DNA of 64,000 nt from Frankiales bacterium (GTDB taxonomy: Bacteria > Actinomycetota > Actinomycetes > Mycobacteriales > SCTD01): NCBI GenBank assembly GCA_025465465.1, contig JAODND010000089.1, positions 1 through 64,000 on the forward strand, read 5' to 3'. Shown here one piece after another: positions 1 to 7,965 of this stretch (the first letter of the stretch is position 1; every line of letters starts with the position of its first letter). A program made the translations under genes and the position numbers. A model generated the notes under the pieces. The model saw only the letters and a list, made by a program, of their open reading frames with translations. It did not search any database and was not told where the DNA came from.

Positions 1-69
1 TCCCCGACGCCCCCGACGCCCCCGACGCCCCCGACGCCCCCGACGCCCCCGACGCCCCCGACGCCCCCC
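1..69. repeat. 9-bp tandem repeat, cut by window edge
   Basis: About seven and a half copies of the 9-mer CCCGACGCC run head to tail from the window edge. On the plus strand the unit reads Asp-Ala-Pro; on the minus strand one frame reads Gly-Ala-Ser. The minus frame continues into 70-152 with plausible codon use (residues such as YLDTVVWLGW), so the repeat may lie inside a minus-strand gene that leaves the window. No start could be assigned. Confidence 0.75.
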
Positions 70-152
70 AACCCAGCCACACCACGGTATCCAGATACGG
101 CGCGCTGCCCGGGGCGTCGTCGTGCGCCTCGTCGGCGGCCGGCGGTGGGGCG

Positions 153-851
153 TCAGGAGCTGTGCTGGAGGTGCACGAGGGCTCGGCAGATCTGGTCGAG
201 AGCGACGCCGCGCAGCGGCGGGTAGCCGTGCGTGACGAGCAGGTTGGAGAGGTCCTCGAGCAGGGCGAGCGTGAGCTTGTCGGCGTGCGGGTCAACTCGG
301 GGGGCCTCGTAGTGCCAGCCGTACTCGTCGTACCACTCTCGTCCGTCCACGACCGTTGACGATGCCCCGCGGGTAGCAGCTTCGCGAGGGCTCACGGGCA
401 AGGTTGTGGACAAGTACCAGCCGTCGTCAGCGATGGCGTTGGGGCACTTGGGGAGGTTCTTGGTGCGGCTGCCTCTGCTCGGCTCCCGCTGTGATGCGGG
501 TCCGGGACTTGATCCGGGACGTGATCCGGGACGTTGTCCGGGACGTGATGCGGGACGTCCCGGGTGCACACCTGCTGCATGACCGCTGTCCTGCCAACCG
601 AGCACCGTGTGCGTGACCTGCCCGCGGCCGCTGGGCGTCTCGTGCGCTCGGCGCGCGGGATCCGTGCGTTTTCCGTGCGCTCGCCTGCCCGGGCTGGGCT
701 CGCCGTACGCCGCCAGCCCTGTCGCCCGGGGCTCTTTGGGGAGTTTTTGGTGCAACTGGTTGAGTTTTTGGTGCGCCTCATCCGGAGCCTGCGGCCATGA
801 CAACGAGCCCCGGCAGCTGCTGGTGCACGACGCGGCTACGGCGACCAGCAC
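153..851 (-). CDS. Hypothetical protein, start uncertain
   Basis: I do not recognise this protein. The C-terminal half (153 to about 470) has strong coding character: third codon positions are almost all G or C, and the sequence is well mixed with acidic and aromatic residues (for example DGREWYDEYGWHYEAP, then LTLALLEDLSNLL). The part upstream of about 480 runs through 12-bp repeats and loses the codon bias, so the given 5' end is only the limit of the open frame. There is no good ATG or GTG between 400 and 480; GTG at 395 would give an 80-residue product. It is divergent from the relaxase module. Confidence 0.4.
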   Translation of the reverse strand: MLVAVAASCTSSCRGSLSWPQAPDEAHQKLNQLHQKLPKEPRATGLAAYGEPSPGRRAHGKRTDPARRAHETPSGRGQVTHTVLGWQDSGHAAGVHPGRPASRPGQRPGSRPGSSPGPASQREPSRGSRTKNLPKCPNAIADDGWYLSTTLPVSPREAATRGASSTVVDGREWYDEYGWHYEAPRVDPHADKLTLALLEDLSNLLVTHGYPPLRGVALDQICRALVHLQHSS

Positions 852-888
852 TGTCGACCCGCGCAGGTCGTGCGTTTTCCGTGCGCTT
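498..888. repeat. Repeat-rich non-coding region upstream of relaxase (candidate oriT/oriV)
   Basis: This stretch holds three nested repeat sets. Imperfect 12-bp units of CCGGGACGTGAT run at about 500-560. A 13-bp direct repeat GAGTTTTTGGTGC occurs at 741-753 and 762-774, spaced 21 bp. A longer repeat, CGTGCGTTTTCCGTGCGCT, occurs near 669 and 869. Codon bias is poor in all frames, and the DNA sits directly 5' of a relaxase gene, where transfer origins or iteron origins are often found. The function is inferred. Confidence 0.4.
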
Positions 889-996
889 TTCGTGCGCCCA
901 GCGTGCGGCCGTTCCGGACGGTGCCGGGATGTCCCCGATCAGCACCGCCCCACCGAACGACTGCCAATGCCTGCCGCACACCCCGGGAGGTGGGTG

Positions 997-3651
997 GTGA
1001 TCAGTGTGCACGCCATCCGTGGCCGCAGTCCGGGGGCGGTGGCCGCGTACTACCTGCAGCCGAAGTCGGGCTGTGAGCGCGAGCTCGACGGCCTCCAGCC
1101 GGCAGGGCCTGCCGGGGTCGGCCGCGAGCTCGGGCTGGACCCCGACTACTACCTCAACAACCCCGAGGCGGTCGGACGCTGGATCGGCCAAGGCTCGGCG
1201 GCGCTCGGCCTTGATTGGCCTCTTGGTGGGCCGCCGGGCGAGGAGTCGCGGATGGCGTTCCTGAACGCCCTCTACGGCAACGTCAACGGGTTCAACGTCG
1301 CCAAGCCGGTCACCCGATACGACGAGAACGGCGCCAAGGTCAACGTCCGGGTGGCCGCCTATGACGTCACGATCAGCGCCCCGAAGAGCGTCAGCACGCT
1401 GATGGCGTTGGCGCCGCCGCCGATCGCTCGCAAGGTCCTCGCCGCCCACGACCATGCCGCGACCGAGGCCATCGGACTGCTCGAGCAACTGTCCGCCCGC
1501 GCCGCCCGCGGCCATCACGGCGACGGGCAACGCGCGACCCGGATCGGGACCGACGGGTTCCTCGCGGCCGCGTTCGACCACACGACGAGCCGCGCGCACG
1601 ACCCGCAGCTGCACACCCATGTCGTCGTGATGAACCTCGTCCACGGTCAGGACGGCAAATGGTCGGCACTGGACAGCCGAACCCTGCACCGGCAAGCCAC
1701 CACCGCCTCCTACCTCTACCAGCACCTCCTGCGCGCGGAACTCACCCGGGAACTCGGCGTCGACTGGGAGCCCGTCGAGCGGGGCGTTGCCGAGATCGCC
1801 GGCATCCCGAAGAGCGTCAGGCGGGAGTTTTCCACCCGCCGCGCCCAGATCGAAGCCTCCCTCGACACCAGAGCGACCGGCAGCGGACTGCGGGGTCGTG
1901 CTCGGACCCTCGCGGCGAAGGCAGCCTGCCTGGCCACCCGACCAGCAAAGACCCACACTGAGCCGGGCAGTCTCCGGCGGGACTGGGCCGCCCGGGCGCA
2001 GAGGCTCGGCTTCGGGTCCGAGCACGTCGAACAGCTCCTCACTCAGGAGCACAGCCTGGCAGCACTGGACCGTGACGCAGTCAGCGCAAGGGTGCTCGGC
2101 GCGGCCGGCGCGACCCGGGAACGACCGACCTTCGACCAGGGCACCGTGCTGCGCGAACTCATCGCCGCGCTGCCAGCAGGGACGGACCTAGACCGGGAGC
2201 AGCTGCTCGACTGGACCCGAAAGCTCATCCACCGGGCCGAGGTCGTCCCGGTTGCGGAGAGCGAGGTCCGGAGCTACACCACCGGCGACATGCTGGCTAC
2301 CGAGCAGCGGTTGCTGACCCTCGCCAGCCGGTCGGGCGAACCGCTGGCCGTGGTGCCCGCCGCACAGTCGCTCCCCATCCTGGTTCGCAGCGGGCTGCGG
2401 CCGGAGCAGCGCGACATCGCCCAGATCCTGCTCGGCAGCGGCCGACCCGTCGACGTGATCAGCGGCCCGGCCGGGTCCGGCAAAACCCGCGGCCTCGCGG
2501 CCGCCGTCACCGTCTGGCACACCCACGGCATCGCAGTCCGGGGCACCGCCGTCGCGGCGCTCACGGCCCAAGGACTACAGGACGCGACCCGCGCCGAGAG
2601 CGTCAGCCTCACCCGCGTCCTGAACCAGCCCACCCAGCACCTGCCCGAGCGCGGGGTACTGCTCGTCGACGAAGCCGGGATGATCGGCACCCGCCAACTC
2701 CTGCGGCTGCTCACCGTCGCGCAGCAGCGCGGGTGCAAGGTCGTGCTGGTCGGCGATCCCGCGCAGCTGCCCGAGCTCGAAGCCGGCGGCGCCTTCGCGG
2801 CCCTCACCCGCCAACCCGACGCACTGCACCTCGACGGACACGGCCGGCAAACCGAAGCCTGGGAACAGCAGGCCTTACACGACCTGCGCAGCGGCCGCCC
2901 CGCCACCGCCTTGGACGCCTACCAGGCCCACGATCGGCTGCAGCTCGCCACCACCCGCGATGAGCTACTGACCGGCCTGGTCCGGGACTACCTGGGCCAC
3001 CGCAGGGAGCACACCAACCCGTGGCAGGTCGCCGTCCTTGCCCCACGACGCCACGACGTCGACGACCTCAACACCCTGATCCGCCATCAACTGGTCGCCA
3101 AGGGCGTCCTGGGATGGCGTCGCATCCTCATTGAGACATCCGAAGGACCGCGGGACTATCGCAAGGGCGACCAGGTCATCGTCACGCGCAACCACCACGA
3201 CCGACAGCTGCTCAACGGCGCCCGCGCCACCGTCCGCACCGTCCGTCGCGACGGGCTTGTCCTGCAGCTCACCGACGGCCGCAGGGTTGTCCTCGACAAG
3301 GCGTGGCTCGCCGGTGGCGACCTCGACCACGGCTACGCCATGACGCTCCACAAAGCCCAAGGGCGAACCGTCCACACCAGCCTGGTGCTCGCCGACGAGG
3401 GCCTGAGCCAAGAAGGCGGCTACGTCGGACTCTCCCGCGGCACCTCCGCCAACCATCTCTACCTCGACGCTGCCAGCGAACACGCCGTCCGCGACTGCGA
3501 CCAACTCGAGCACGCCTCGCCATCGATTGCACCCAGCCGGAGCAAGGCGCTCAGCCGCAGCAGCCGCCAGGCACTCGCGCTGGACGTGCACCTCGTGGCG
3601 GGAGAGCCCCCGGCACGTCATGCCCCACGATTGGAAGGGCCGTCCCGATGA
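997..3651 (+). CDS. MobF/TrwC-family conjugative relaxase-helicase
   Basis: Predicted to nick and covalently bind one strand at oriT and unwind it for conjugative transfer. The N-terminal relaxase domain has the paired tyrosines near residues 18-19 (AAYYL) and the metal-binding histidines HDPQLHTH near residues 201-208. A superfamily 1 helicase follows, with Walker A GPAGSGKT at about 490, VDEAGMIG at about 557 and a C-terminal LHKAQGRT motif. At 884 residues it is at the short end for TraA/TrwC proteins. GTG 997 is chosen because GGGAGG lies 6 nt upstream and the domain starts at ISVHAIRG; ATG 967 is an alternative. It overlaps the next gene by 4 bp. Confidence 0.88.
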   Translation: MISVHAIRGRSPGAVAAYYLQPKSGCERELDGLQPAGPAGVGRELGLDPDYYLNNPEAVGRWIGQGSAALGLDWPLGGPPGEESRMAFLNALYGNVNGFNVAKPVTRYDENGAKVNVRVAAYDVTISAPKSVSTLMALAPPPIARKVLAAHDHAATEAIGLLEQLSARAARGHHGDGQRATRIGTDGFLAAAFDHTTSRAHDPQLHTHVVVMNLVHGQDGKWSALDSRTLHRQATTASYLYQHLLRAELTRELGVDWEPVERGVAEIAGIPKSVRREFSTRRAQIEASLDTRATGSGLRGRARTLAAKAACLATRPAKTHTEPGSLRRDWAARAQRLGFGSEHVEQLLTQEHSLAALDRDAVSARVLGAAGATRERPTFDQGTVLRELIAALPAGTDLDREQLLDWTRKLIHRAEVVPVAESEVRSYTTGDMLATEQRLLTLASRSGEPLAVVPAAQSLPILVRSGLRPEQRDIAQILLGSGRPVDVISGPAGSGKTRGLAAAVTVWHTHGIAVRGTAVAALTAQGLQDATRAESVSLTRVLNQPTQHLPERGVLLVDEAGMIGTRQLLRLLTVAQQRGCKVVLVGDPAQLPELEAGGAFAALTRQPDALHLDGHGRQTEAWEQQALHDLRSGRPATALDAYQAHDRLQLATTRDELLTGLVRDYLGHRREHTNPWQVAVLAPRRHDVDDLNTLIRHQLVAKGVLGWRRILIETSEGPRDYRKGDQVIVTRNHHDRQLLNGARATVRTVRRDGLVLQLTDGRRVVLDKAWLAGGDLDHGYAMTLHKAQGRTVHTSLVLADEGLSQEGGYVGLSRGTSANHLYLDAASEHAVRDCDQLEHASPSIAPSRSKALSRSSRQALALDVHLVAGEPPARHAPRLEGPSR

Positions 3652-3863
3652 CAACCACCGCCCAGGTCAACTTGCTCACCCTCGCGGAAGCAGCTGAGCG
3701 CCTCGGCACCAGCGTCCGCTTCATCCGTCGGCTACGACACGAGCGACGCGTCCCCTTCGTCAAGCTCGGCAAGCACCTGCGCATCGACAGTCGCGATCTG
3801 GACGCCTACATCGCCGCATGCCGCGAGGACCCCGCGAGGTCCGAGTTGTCCACAGGTCACTGA
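3648..3863 (+). CDS. Excisionase-like helix-turn-helix protein
   Basis: A 71-residue MerR/Xis-type DNA-binding protein. The segment LTLAEAAERLGTSVRFIRRL, followed by a basic wing and VKLGKHLRIDSRDLDAYIA, is the usual HTH_17 excisionase layout. The ATG overlaps the relaxase stop (ATGA), so translation is probably coupled. The integrase starts 64 bp downstream, as in many integrative elements where the recombination directionality factor precedes int. It probably steers the 3928-5166 integrase toward excision; it could instead be a local repressor. Confidence 0.8.
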   Translation: MTTTAQVNLLTLAEAAERLGTSVRFIRRLRHERRVPFVKLGKHLRIDSRDLDAYIAACREDPARSELSTGH

Positions 3864-3927
3864 CCGCCGCCCCCACGCGGCCTCGAACTGCGATATCCCG
3901 AACTGACCACCACCAGCGGAGGCCCCT

Positions 3928-5166
3928 ATGGCAAGCAAGCGCCGCTTCGGCGCCCTGAGGAAGCTGCCCTCCGGACGATGGCAGGTGCGCTACCGCACAC
4001 CTGAAGGGAAGCTCATCACCGGACCTACGACGTTCGCGACGAAGACGGACGCGGGCCGGTACCTCGACTCCATCGAGCTGGACCAGCTGCGGGGCGTCTG
4101 GTTCGACCCCGCACCCGCACAGCGCGAGTCCCTTCGCACCTGGTCACGCCGCTGGCTGGCCCAGCATGCGACCACCCTCACGCCAGCGAGCGCCGCCTCC
4201 TATCGCGACCTCCTCGAGACCTGTGTCCTTCAGCGGGTGAGCGACGGCAAGCAGATCGGGCTCGGGGATCTCGCTTTGGCCAACGTGTCGCCGATGCGCA
4301 TCGGCGAGTGGCTGTCGGCCATGCAGCAGACCGGCCTATCGGCGAGCCGCATCCGCAAGGCCTATCGGGTGTTGTCCCTCTCGCTCGATGCCGCGGTCAG
4401 GGAGCGACTGCTGCAACGCAACCCGTGCGGCAAGCACCACCGGCTTCCCCGACTGCCGGAGCACGATCCGACCATCCTGACGATCGAGGATGTTGAACGG
4501 CTCATCAACCACTTGCGCGATGGGGCACCTCCCAGAGGTCGCGGTCGCAGCGACTGCCAGCCGGTCAAGCCCAACCCCGCGCTCGCCCTGCTCGTGGAGC
4601 TGCTCGCGTACGGAGGTCTGCGCGTCGGGGAGGGGCTCGCGCTGCGCCGCCGACACGTGGACCTGCTCGGCGGTCGCGTCATCGTTGCCGAGAGCCTCAC
4701 GGAGATCGCGGGGGAGTTCAGCTTCGGCCCCACGAAGACACATCAAGTGCGGGACGTACCACTCCCTCGCAGTCTGATGCTCACACTCGAGGAGCACCTC
4801 GACAGCCGAGTTGAGAACACTACCGACGCTCTGCTGTTCATCAGCCGCACAGGCGGACCCGTCCGGTACCGCAGCCTCCGACGCACCTTCGACGCTGCGT
4901 GTCGACGGGTCGACCTCATCGACGTGACACCGCACAGCCTTAGGGCGTCCTGCGCGTCTTGGGTCGCGGAGTCCGATGGCGTCCTGGAGGCCGCCCGTCG
5001 ACTCGGTCACGCGCGCACCAGCGTCACGACTCGGCACTATGCCCGCCCGATGGCAGGCGGCGATCGCAAGGTCGCGGAACGGCTTGAACAGGCCCGCCAG
5101 GTGGCACGCAAGGCCGAGGGCTCCCGTCCGGATGACGGGCGCGACGGGCTGCGGCGGACGCCCTGA
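3928..5166 (+). CDS. Tyrosine site-specific integrase (element 1)
   Basis: A 412-residue phage-type integrase. The N-terminal arm-binding region (GRWQVRYRTPEGK) is followed by a SAM-like core-binding domain and the catalytic domain with GGLRVGEG (first Arg, about residue 230), HSLR (His/Arg box, about 336), LGH and the nucleophile tyrosine in TRHYAR (about 371). All catalytic residues are present, so it looks active. It is preceded by an excisionase-like gene and the relaxase. No duplicated att site for this integrase was found in the window, so the limits of its element are unknown. Confidence 0.92.
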   Translation: MASKRRFGALRKLPSGRWQVRYRTPEGKLITGPTTFATKTDAGRYLDSIELDQLRGVWFDPAPAQRESLRTWSRRWLAQHATTLTPASAASYRDLLETCVLQRVSDGKQIGLGDLALANVSPMRIGEWLSAMQQTGLSASRIRKAYRVLSLSLDAAVRERLLQRNPCGKHHRLPRLPEHDPTILTIEDVERLINHLRDGAPPRGRGRSDCQPVKPNPALALLVELLAYGGLRVGEGLALRRRHVDLLGGRVIVAESLTEIAGEFSFGPTKTHQVRDVPLPRSLMLTLEEHLDSRVENTTDALLFISRTGGPVRYRSLRRTFDAACRRVDLIDVTPHSLRASCASWVAESDGVLEAARRLGHARTSVTTRHYARPMAGGDRKVAERLEQARQVARKAEGSRPDDGRDGLRRTP

Positions 5167-5210
5167 GCGTGCCGGTCGCGTACCTGACCCCCGAAGTCGT
5201 ACTCAGGGCC

Positions 5211-5216
5211 TAGCCT
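5211..5216 (+). promoter_or_regulatory. Leaderless -10 element of the VapBC45-like operon
   Basis: TAGCCT fits the actinobacterial -10 consensus TAnnnT and lies only 5 nt before ATG 5222, which has no Shine-Dalgarno sequence. Transcription starting at or near the A of ATG would give a leaderless mRNA. The same CCTAGCCTCA string lies just before ATG 24716. Confidence 0.45.
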
Positions 5217-5221
5217 CACCC

Positions 5222-5938
5222 ATGACCCAGCATGGCGGAGCGGAGGGACAGATGGTGGTTGCCGTACTAGAGCGTGAGCTCTACACCGAGACCGCAGCGG
5301 CCCGTCTGCTGCGTGTGCCGTCGCGCACCCTCCACTACTGGCTCGAAGGCGAAGGTGGAAGCGGCAGCCCACACGATCCGGTGATCCGCACTGAGCGCAA
5401 GGGGCCAGGAGCTTCGGTCACGTGGGCCGAGTTCATCGAAGCCGGGCTGCTCCGCGAGTACCGCCAGAAGAGTGTTCCGATGGCGAAGATCCGCCAGTTC
5501 ATCGTCACCTTGCGCACCGAGTTCGACGTGCCCTACCCACTCGCAGACCGGCGACCCTGGATCGACAAGGGCAAGGGTCGTGGACTGGTCTACGAGGCTC
5601 AGGTGAGCTCGGGGCTCACCGCAGAGTTCGCTCTCGTTGCGGTGGCCAACAACCAGTTCGTCCTCACCGCCGCCTCGCAGAGCTTCCTCGACCGCGTCGA
5701 CTGGGACGGCGACAGTCCCGCCGCCTACCGCCCCAGCGACGACCCCGCCTCGCCGGTCAGATGCCAACCCGACATGCGCTTCGGCAAGCCGGCGATCAGG
5801 GGCATCAGCACAGCCGTCCTGCGTGAGCAGCACGACGCCGGGCTCGACGACGACGAGATCGCCTCGATGTTCGAGATCAGCGAGGACGAGGTCTTCTACG
5901 CGCTCGCCTACGAGAAGTCGCTGGCCCGCGCCAGCTAG
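5222..5938 (+). CDS. VapB45-like antitoxin with C-terminal DUF433 domain
   Basis: A 238-residue protein. An N-terminal MerR-like HTH (TETAAARLLRVPSRTLHYWL) should bind DNA. The C-terminal DUF433-type segment (RFGKPAIRGISTAVLREQH, then DDDEIASMFEISEDEVFYAL) is the part known to accompany PIN-like toxins. Length and layout match Mycobacterium tuberculosis VapB45 (Rv2018). ATG 5222 would be leaderless; ATG 5252 has GGAGGG 4 nt upstream and is an alternative start. The toxin gene begins 5 bp after the stop. Role inferred: neutralises the toxin and represses the operon. Confidence 0.82.
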   Translation: MTQHGGAEGQMVVAVLERELYTETAAARLLRVPSRTLHYWLEGEGGSGSPHDPVIRTERKGPGASVTWAEFIEAGLLREYRQKSVPMAKIRQFIVTLRTEFDVPYPLADRRPWIDKGKGRGLVYEAQVSSGLTAEFALVAVANNQFVLTAASQSFLDRVDWDGDSPAAYRPSDDPASPVRCQPDMRFGKPAIRGISTAVLREQHDAGLDDDEIASMFEISEDEVFYALAYEKSLARAS

Positions 5939-5943
5939 AGCTC

Positions 5944-6381
5944 ATGGCGAAGGCAGCGGAGGTCCGGTTCTACGTCGACGCGGACATCCTCGGTCTCGGC
6001 AAGCTGCTCTGCACGGTCCGCAACGACGTGACCTATCCGGGCTTCGCCGGCGGCGACAAGATGTTCGGCCGGATCCGGCCAGCTTGTCCGATCACGAGCA
6101 CCGAGGTCAGCGACCACCTGTGGATCCCCGAAACTGCTCGTCGCAAGTGGCTCATCCTGACCCGTGATTCGGCGATCCAGGAGAGCACCGCGGAGATCAA
6201 CGCGGTTCGTGAATCAGGCGCCCGAATGGTTGCGCTCGTCGGCAAGGACGCCCGCACCACATGGGAGCAGCTGCACGTCGTGATGAAGCGCTGGGACCGC
6301 GTCGAGCAGTGCCTCGACGAGCCGGGACCCTTCATCTACGCGCTCGGGAAGGCCAGCTTCCGCAAGGTCGACCTCGGTTGA
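5944..6381 (+). CDS. VapC45-like PIN-like toxin
   Basis: A 145-residue PIN-like ribonuclease candidate. Acidic metal-binding residues are visible at the N terminus (VRFYVDADILG), with further conserved residues around LILTRDSAIQ in the middle. Size and gene order match Rv2019 (VapC45) downstream of VapB45. It starts 5 bp after the antitoxin stop. Predicted activity is RNA cleavage when free of antitoxin. The pair sits between an integrase gene and a tRNA, a usual place for element-borne stabilisation modules, but whether it belongs to element 1 or to the chromosome is not settled. Confidence 0.8.
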   Translation: MAKAAEVRFYVDADILGLGKLLCTVRNDVTYPGFAGGDKMFGRIRPACPITSTEVSDHLWIPETARRKWLILTRDSAIQESTAEINAVRESGARMVALVGKDARTTWEQLHVVMKRWDRVEQCLDEPGPFIYALGKASFRKVDLG

Positions 6382-6521
6382 GCCTCCAGATTCGCAGCCC
6401 AAGATGCGCGCGACACCGCCGCCGATGTGGCACGTATGTGGCACGAACCGCGTATGACACAGGTGTCGAGGCCACCCCGCGAGGTGGCGCGCACCCTCTG
6501 ACCTGCGACGATGCACGCTCA
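6382..6521. other. Intergenic region upstream of tRNA with short repeats
   Basis: No gene is seen. A direct repeat TGTGGCACG occurs twice near 6425-6445, and a small hairpin GCCACC-CCGCGA-GGTGGC lies at about 6471-6488; it lacks a T tract. The 18-mer at 6498-6515 (starting CTGACCTGCGACG) recurs with one mismatch at 23966-23983, and its first 12 bases with the preceding CT recur exactly at 6600-6611. Confidence 0.5.
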
Positions 6522-6598
6522 GGGGCGGTAGCTCAGCTGGTCAGAGCAGGGGACTCATAATCCCTCGGTCCCGGGTTCGAGCCCCGGCCGCCCCACCA
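6522..6598 (+). tRNA. tRNA with anticodon CAT (elongator Met, or Ile2), CCA encoded
   Basis: A full cloverleaf can be drawn: acceptor GGGGCGG with CCGCCCC, D-arm GCTC/GAGC, anticodon stem GGGGA/TCCCT with loop CTCATAA (anticodon CAT), T-arm CCGGG/CCCGG with loop TTCGAGC, discriminator A, then CCA. G1-C72 argues against initiator tRNA. Its anticodon-loop to variable-loop segment is duplicated at 26426, so the 3' half probably came from the integrated element and replaced a different T-arm. Confidence 0.93.
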
Positions 6599-7965
6599 TC
6601 TCTGACCTGCGGCGTTGCCCTCGCCGCCACCCGCTCCCCGAGAGCCTCACGTGCCTGATGGGAACGCGATGGGAACACCGTCGTCGCGGCTCGCGCCGCC
6701 GCCGACCGCGGGACCAGCGCGGCGACGGCCTCCGCGGCCTCGCGCTCTAGCTCCTCGAAGATGCTCGTGTAGATGTCTCCGGTGATCTGGATGCCAGAGT
6801 GGCCCATGAGCTCGCTTACGAGCTTCAGATCCCGCGTCGCGCGATAGGTAAGCGAAGCCGCGGTGTGGCGGAGGTCATGTAGACGGATCGGTGGCATGCC
6901 GGTGTTGATGATGAGCCGATCGAACCGGTCACTGATGGCGTTGCGGTCGACGGCGTTTCCATCCGGCCTGGTGAAGACACGCCCGCTGTCGGTCCATGCT
7001 TCGGCCCAGGACAGCCGCTCCTCGAGCTGCCGCGCACGGTGTGCCCGCAGCACCGCGACGGTGGTCTCGTCGAGGCTGATGATCCGGTCGCTGGTGTCGC
7101 TCTTCGTCCCCGGGATCCGCGCGGTACCGGTGTCGAGGTCGACGTCGGACCAGGGCAGTGAGCACGCCTCGCCCCGTCGGAGCCCTCTGAACGCGATGAG
7201 GTGCCAGAGGGCGTACTGACGGTCCTCGGCAACCTTATCGAGGAACTCGCCAGTCTGCTCGGGCGTCCAGACCGCCACTTTGTACCGCTGCCCGGTGCGT
7301 CGCCAGAGGTCGACGCGCGATGCTGTCCAGACGACGGCCTTCGGTGCCTTGCCGCTCGCCAGCTCGACATGTTCGGCCGGGTTGTACATGAGTCGCCGGC
7401 GGCGAACCGCGCTGTTCAGGGCGCTCATGAGTGTCGCGTGGACCCGACGAAGGCGAGCAGGGGAGAGGGGCCGCGCGAGCTCTAGAGGCTGGATGCGGGC
7501 CGCGAGAATCCGGCGCAGCACTGGCGTCGCGCGCGTTGTGTCGCGGCCGATCAGGCGCATTGCCGCGTACATCTCCTCGAGATGCCAGTCCCGCAGCTCC
7601 TCGAGTCGCAGGTCGCCGAGCGCAGGCCGCAGATACAGCCTGATGTGGGCCTCGTAGGACTTCGCCGTGTCGGGGCTGAGGCTGGCTTTCGCGGCGAGCC
7701 ACTCCGTGAGGTAGTCACCGACAGTCTGTTGCGACGCACCGAGGTCCTGGCCGGCGCTGACCTTGGCCTGCAGCTTCCGCAGCGCCATCTCTGCCTCGAC
7801 CTGGGTGCGGAATCCGCCCTTGCGGACCGGGTTCGGCTGCCCCGGCACCCGCGCCTGGTAGTACCAGGTGCCGTGCTTCGTGCCCCGCAGCTTCGGACAC
7901 GAGGGGCCGAGTTGACGCCCATCGTCGTCCTTGCACGCGCACCGTTTGTACGTGGTGCCCTTCAT
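6541..7965 (-). CDS. Tyrosine integrase of the 20-kb element
   Basis: A 474-residue phage integrase. The N terminus carries a cysteine-containing arm-binding region (KRCACKDDDG, then LGPSCPKLRG), followed by a SAM-like domain and a catalytic domain with FRGLRRGEAC, TKSDTSDR, HDLRHTAASL and LMGHSGIQITGDIYTS; the last Tyr is the nucleophile. Its last residues are encoded by the complement of the tRNA anticodon arm and D arm, so the stop codon lies within the tRNA. It overlaps the upstream gene at 7962 by 4 bp. It should catalyse recombination between the 6554 and 26426 cores. Confidence 0.93.
   Translation of the reverse strand: MKGTTYKRCACKDDDGRQLGPSCPKLRGTKHGTWYYQARVPGQPNPVRKGGFRTQVEAEMALRKLQAKVSAGQDLGASQQTVGDYLTEWLAAKASLSPDTAKSYEAHIRLYLRPALGDLRLEELRDWHLEEMYAAMRLIGRDTTRATPVLRRILAARIQPLELARPLSPARLRRVHATLMSALNSAVRRRRLMYNPAEHVELASGKAPKAVVWTASRVDLWRRTGQRYKVAVWTPEQTGEFLDKVAEDRQYALWHLIAFRGLRRGEACSLPWSDVDLDTGTARIPGTKSDTSDRIISLDETTVAVLRAHRARQLEERLSWAEAWTDSGRVFTRPDGNAVDRNAISDRFDRLIINTGMPPIRLHDLRHTAASLTYRATRDLKLVSELMGHSGIQITGDIYTSIFEELEREAAEAVAALVPRSAAARAATTVFPSRSHQAREALGERVAARATPQVRDGGAAGARTRDRGIMSPLL
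6554..6570 (+). repeat. attL core of the 20-kb element
   Basis: The 17-mer CTCATAATCCCTCGGTC inside the tRNA is repeated exactly at 26426-26442. The bases that follow are homologous tRNA 3' ends in both places. The integrase gene on the minus strand terminates inside the tRNA, which fits integration into the tRNA 3' part. Confidence 0.88.

Noticed and set aside
1..69. CRISPR array
   Set aside because: The repeats are contiguous 9-mers without spacers; no cas gene is present.
607..996. N-terminal extension of the relaxase frame
   Set aside because: The sequence before GTG 997 is repeat DNA with no relaxase similarity, and a ribosome site lies just before 997.
3928..6598. Element 1 inserted into the same tRNA
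   Set aside because: Element 1 lies on the 5' side of the tRNA, and no copy of the tRNA 3' end is found near 5167 or further left.
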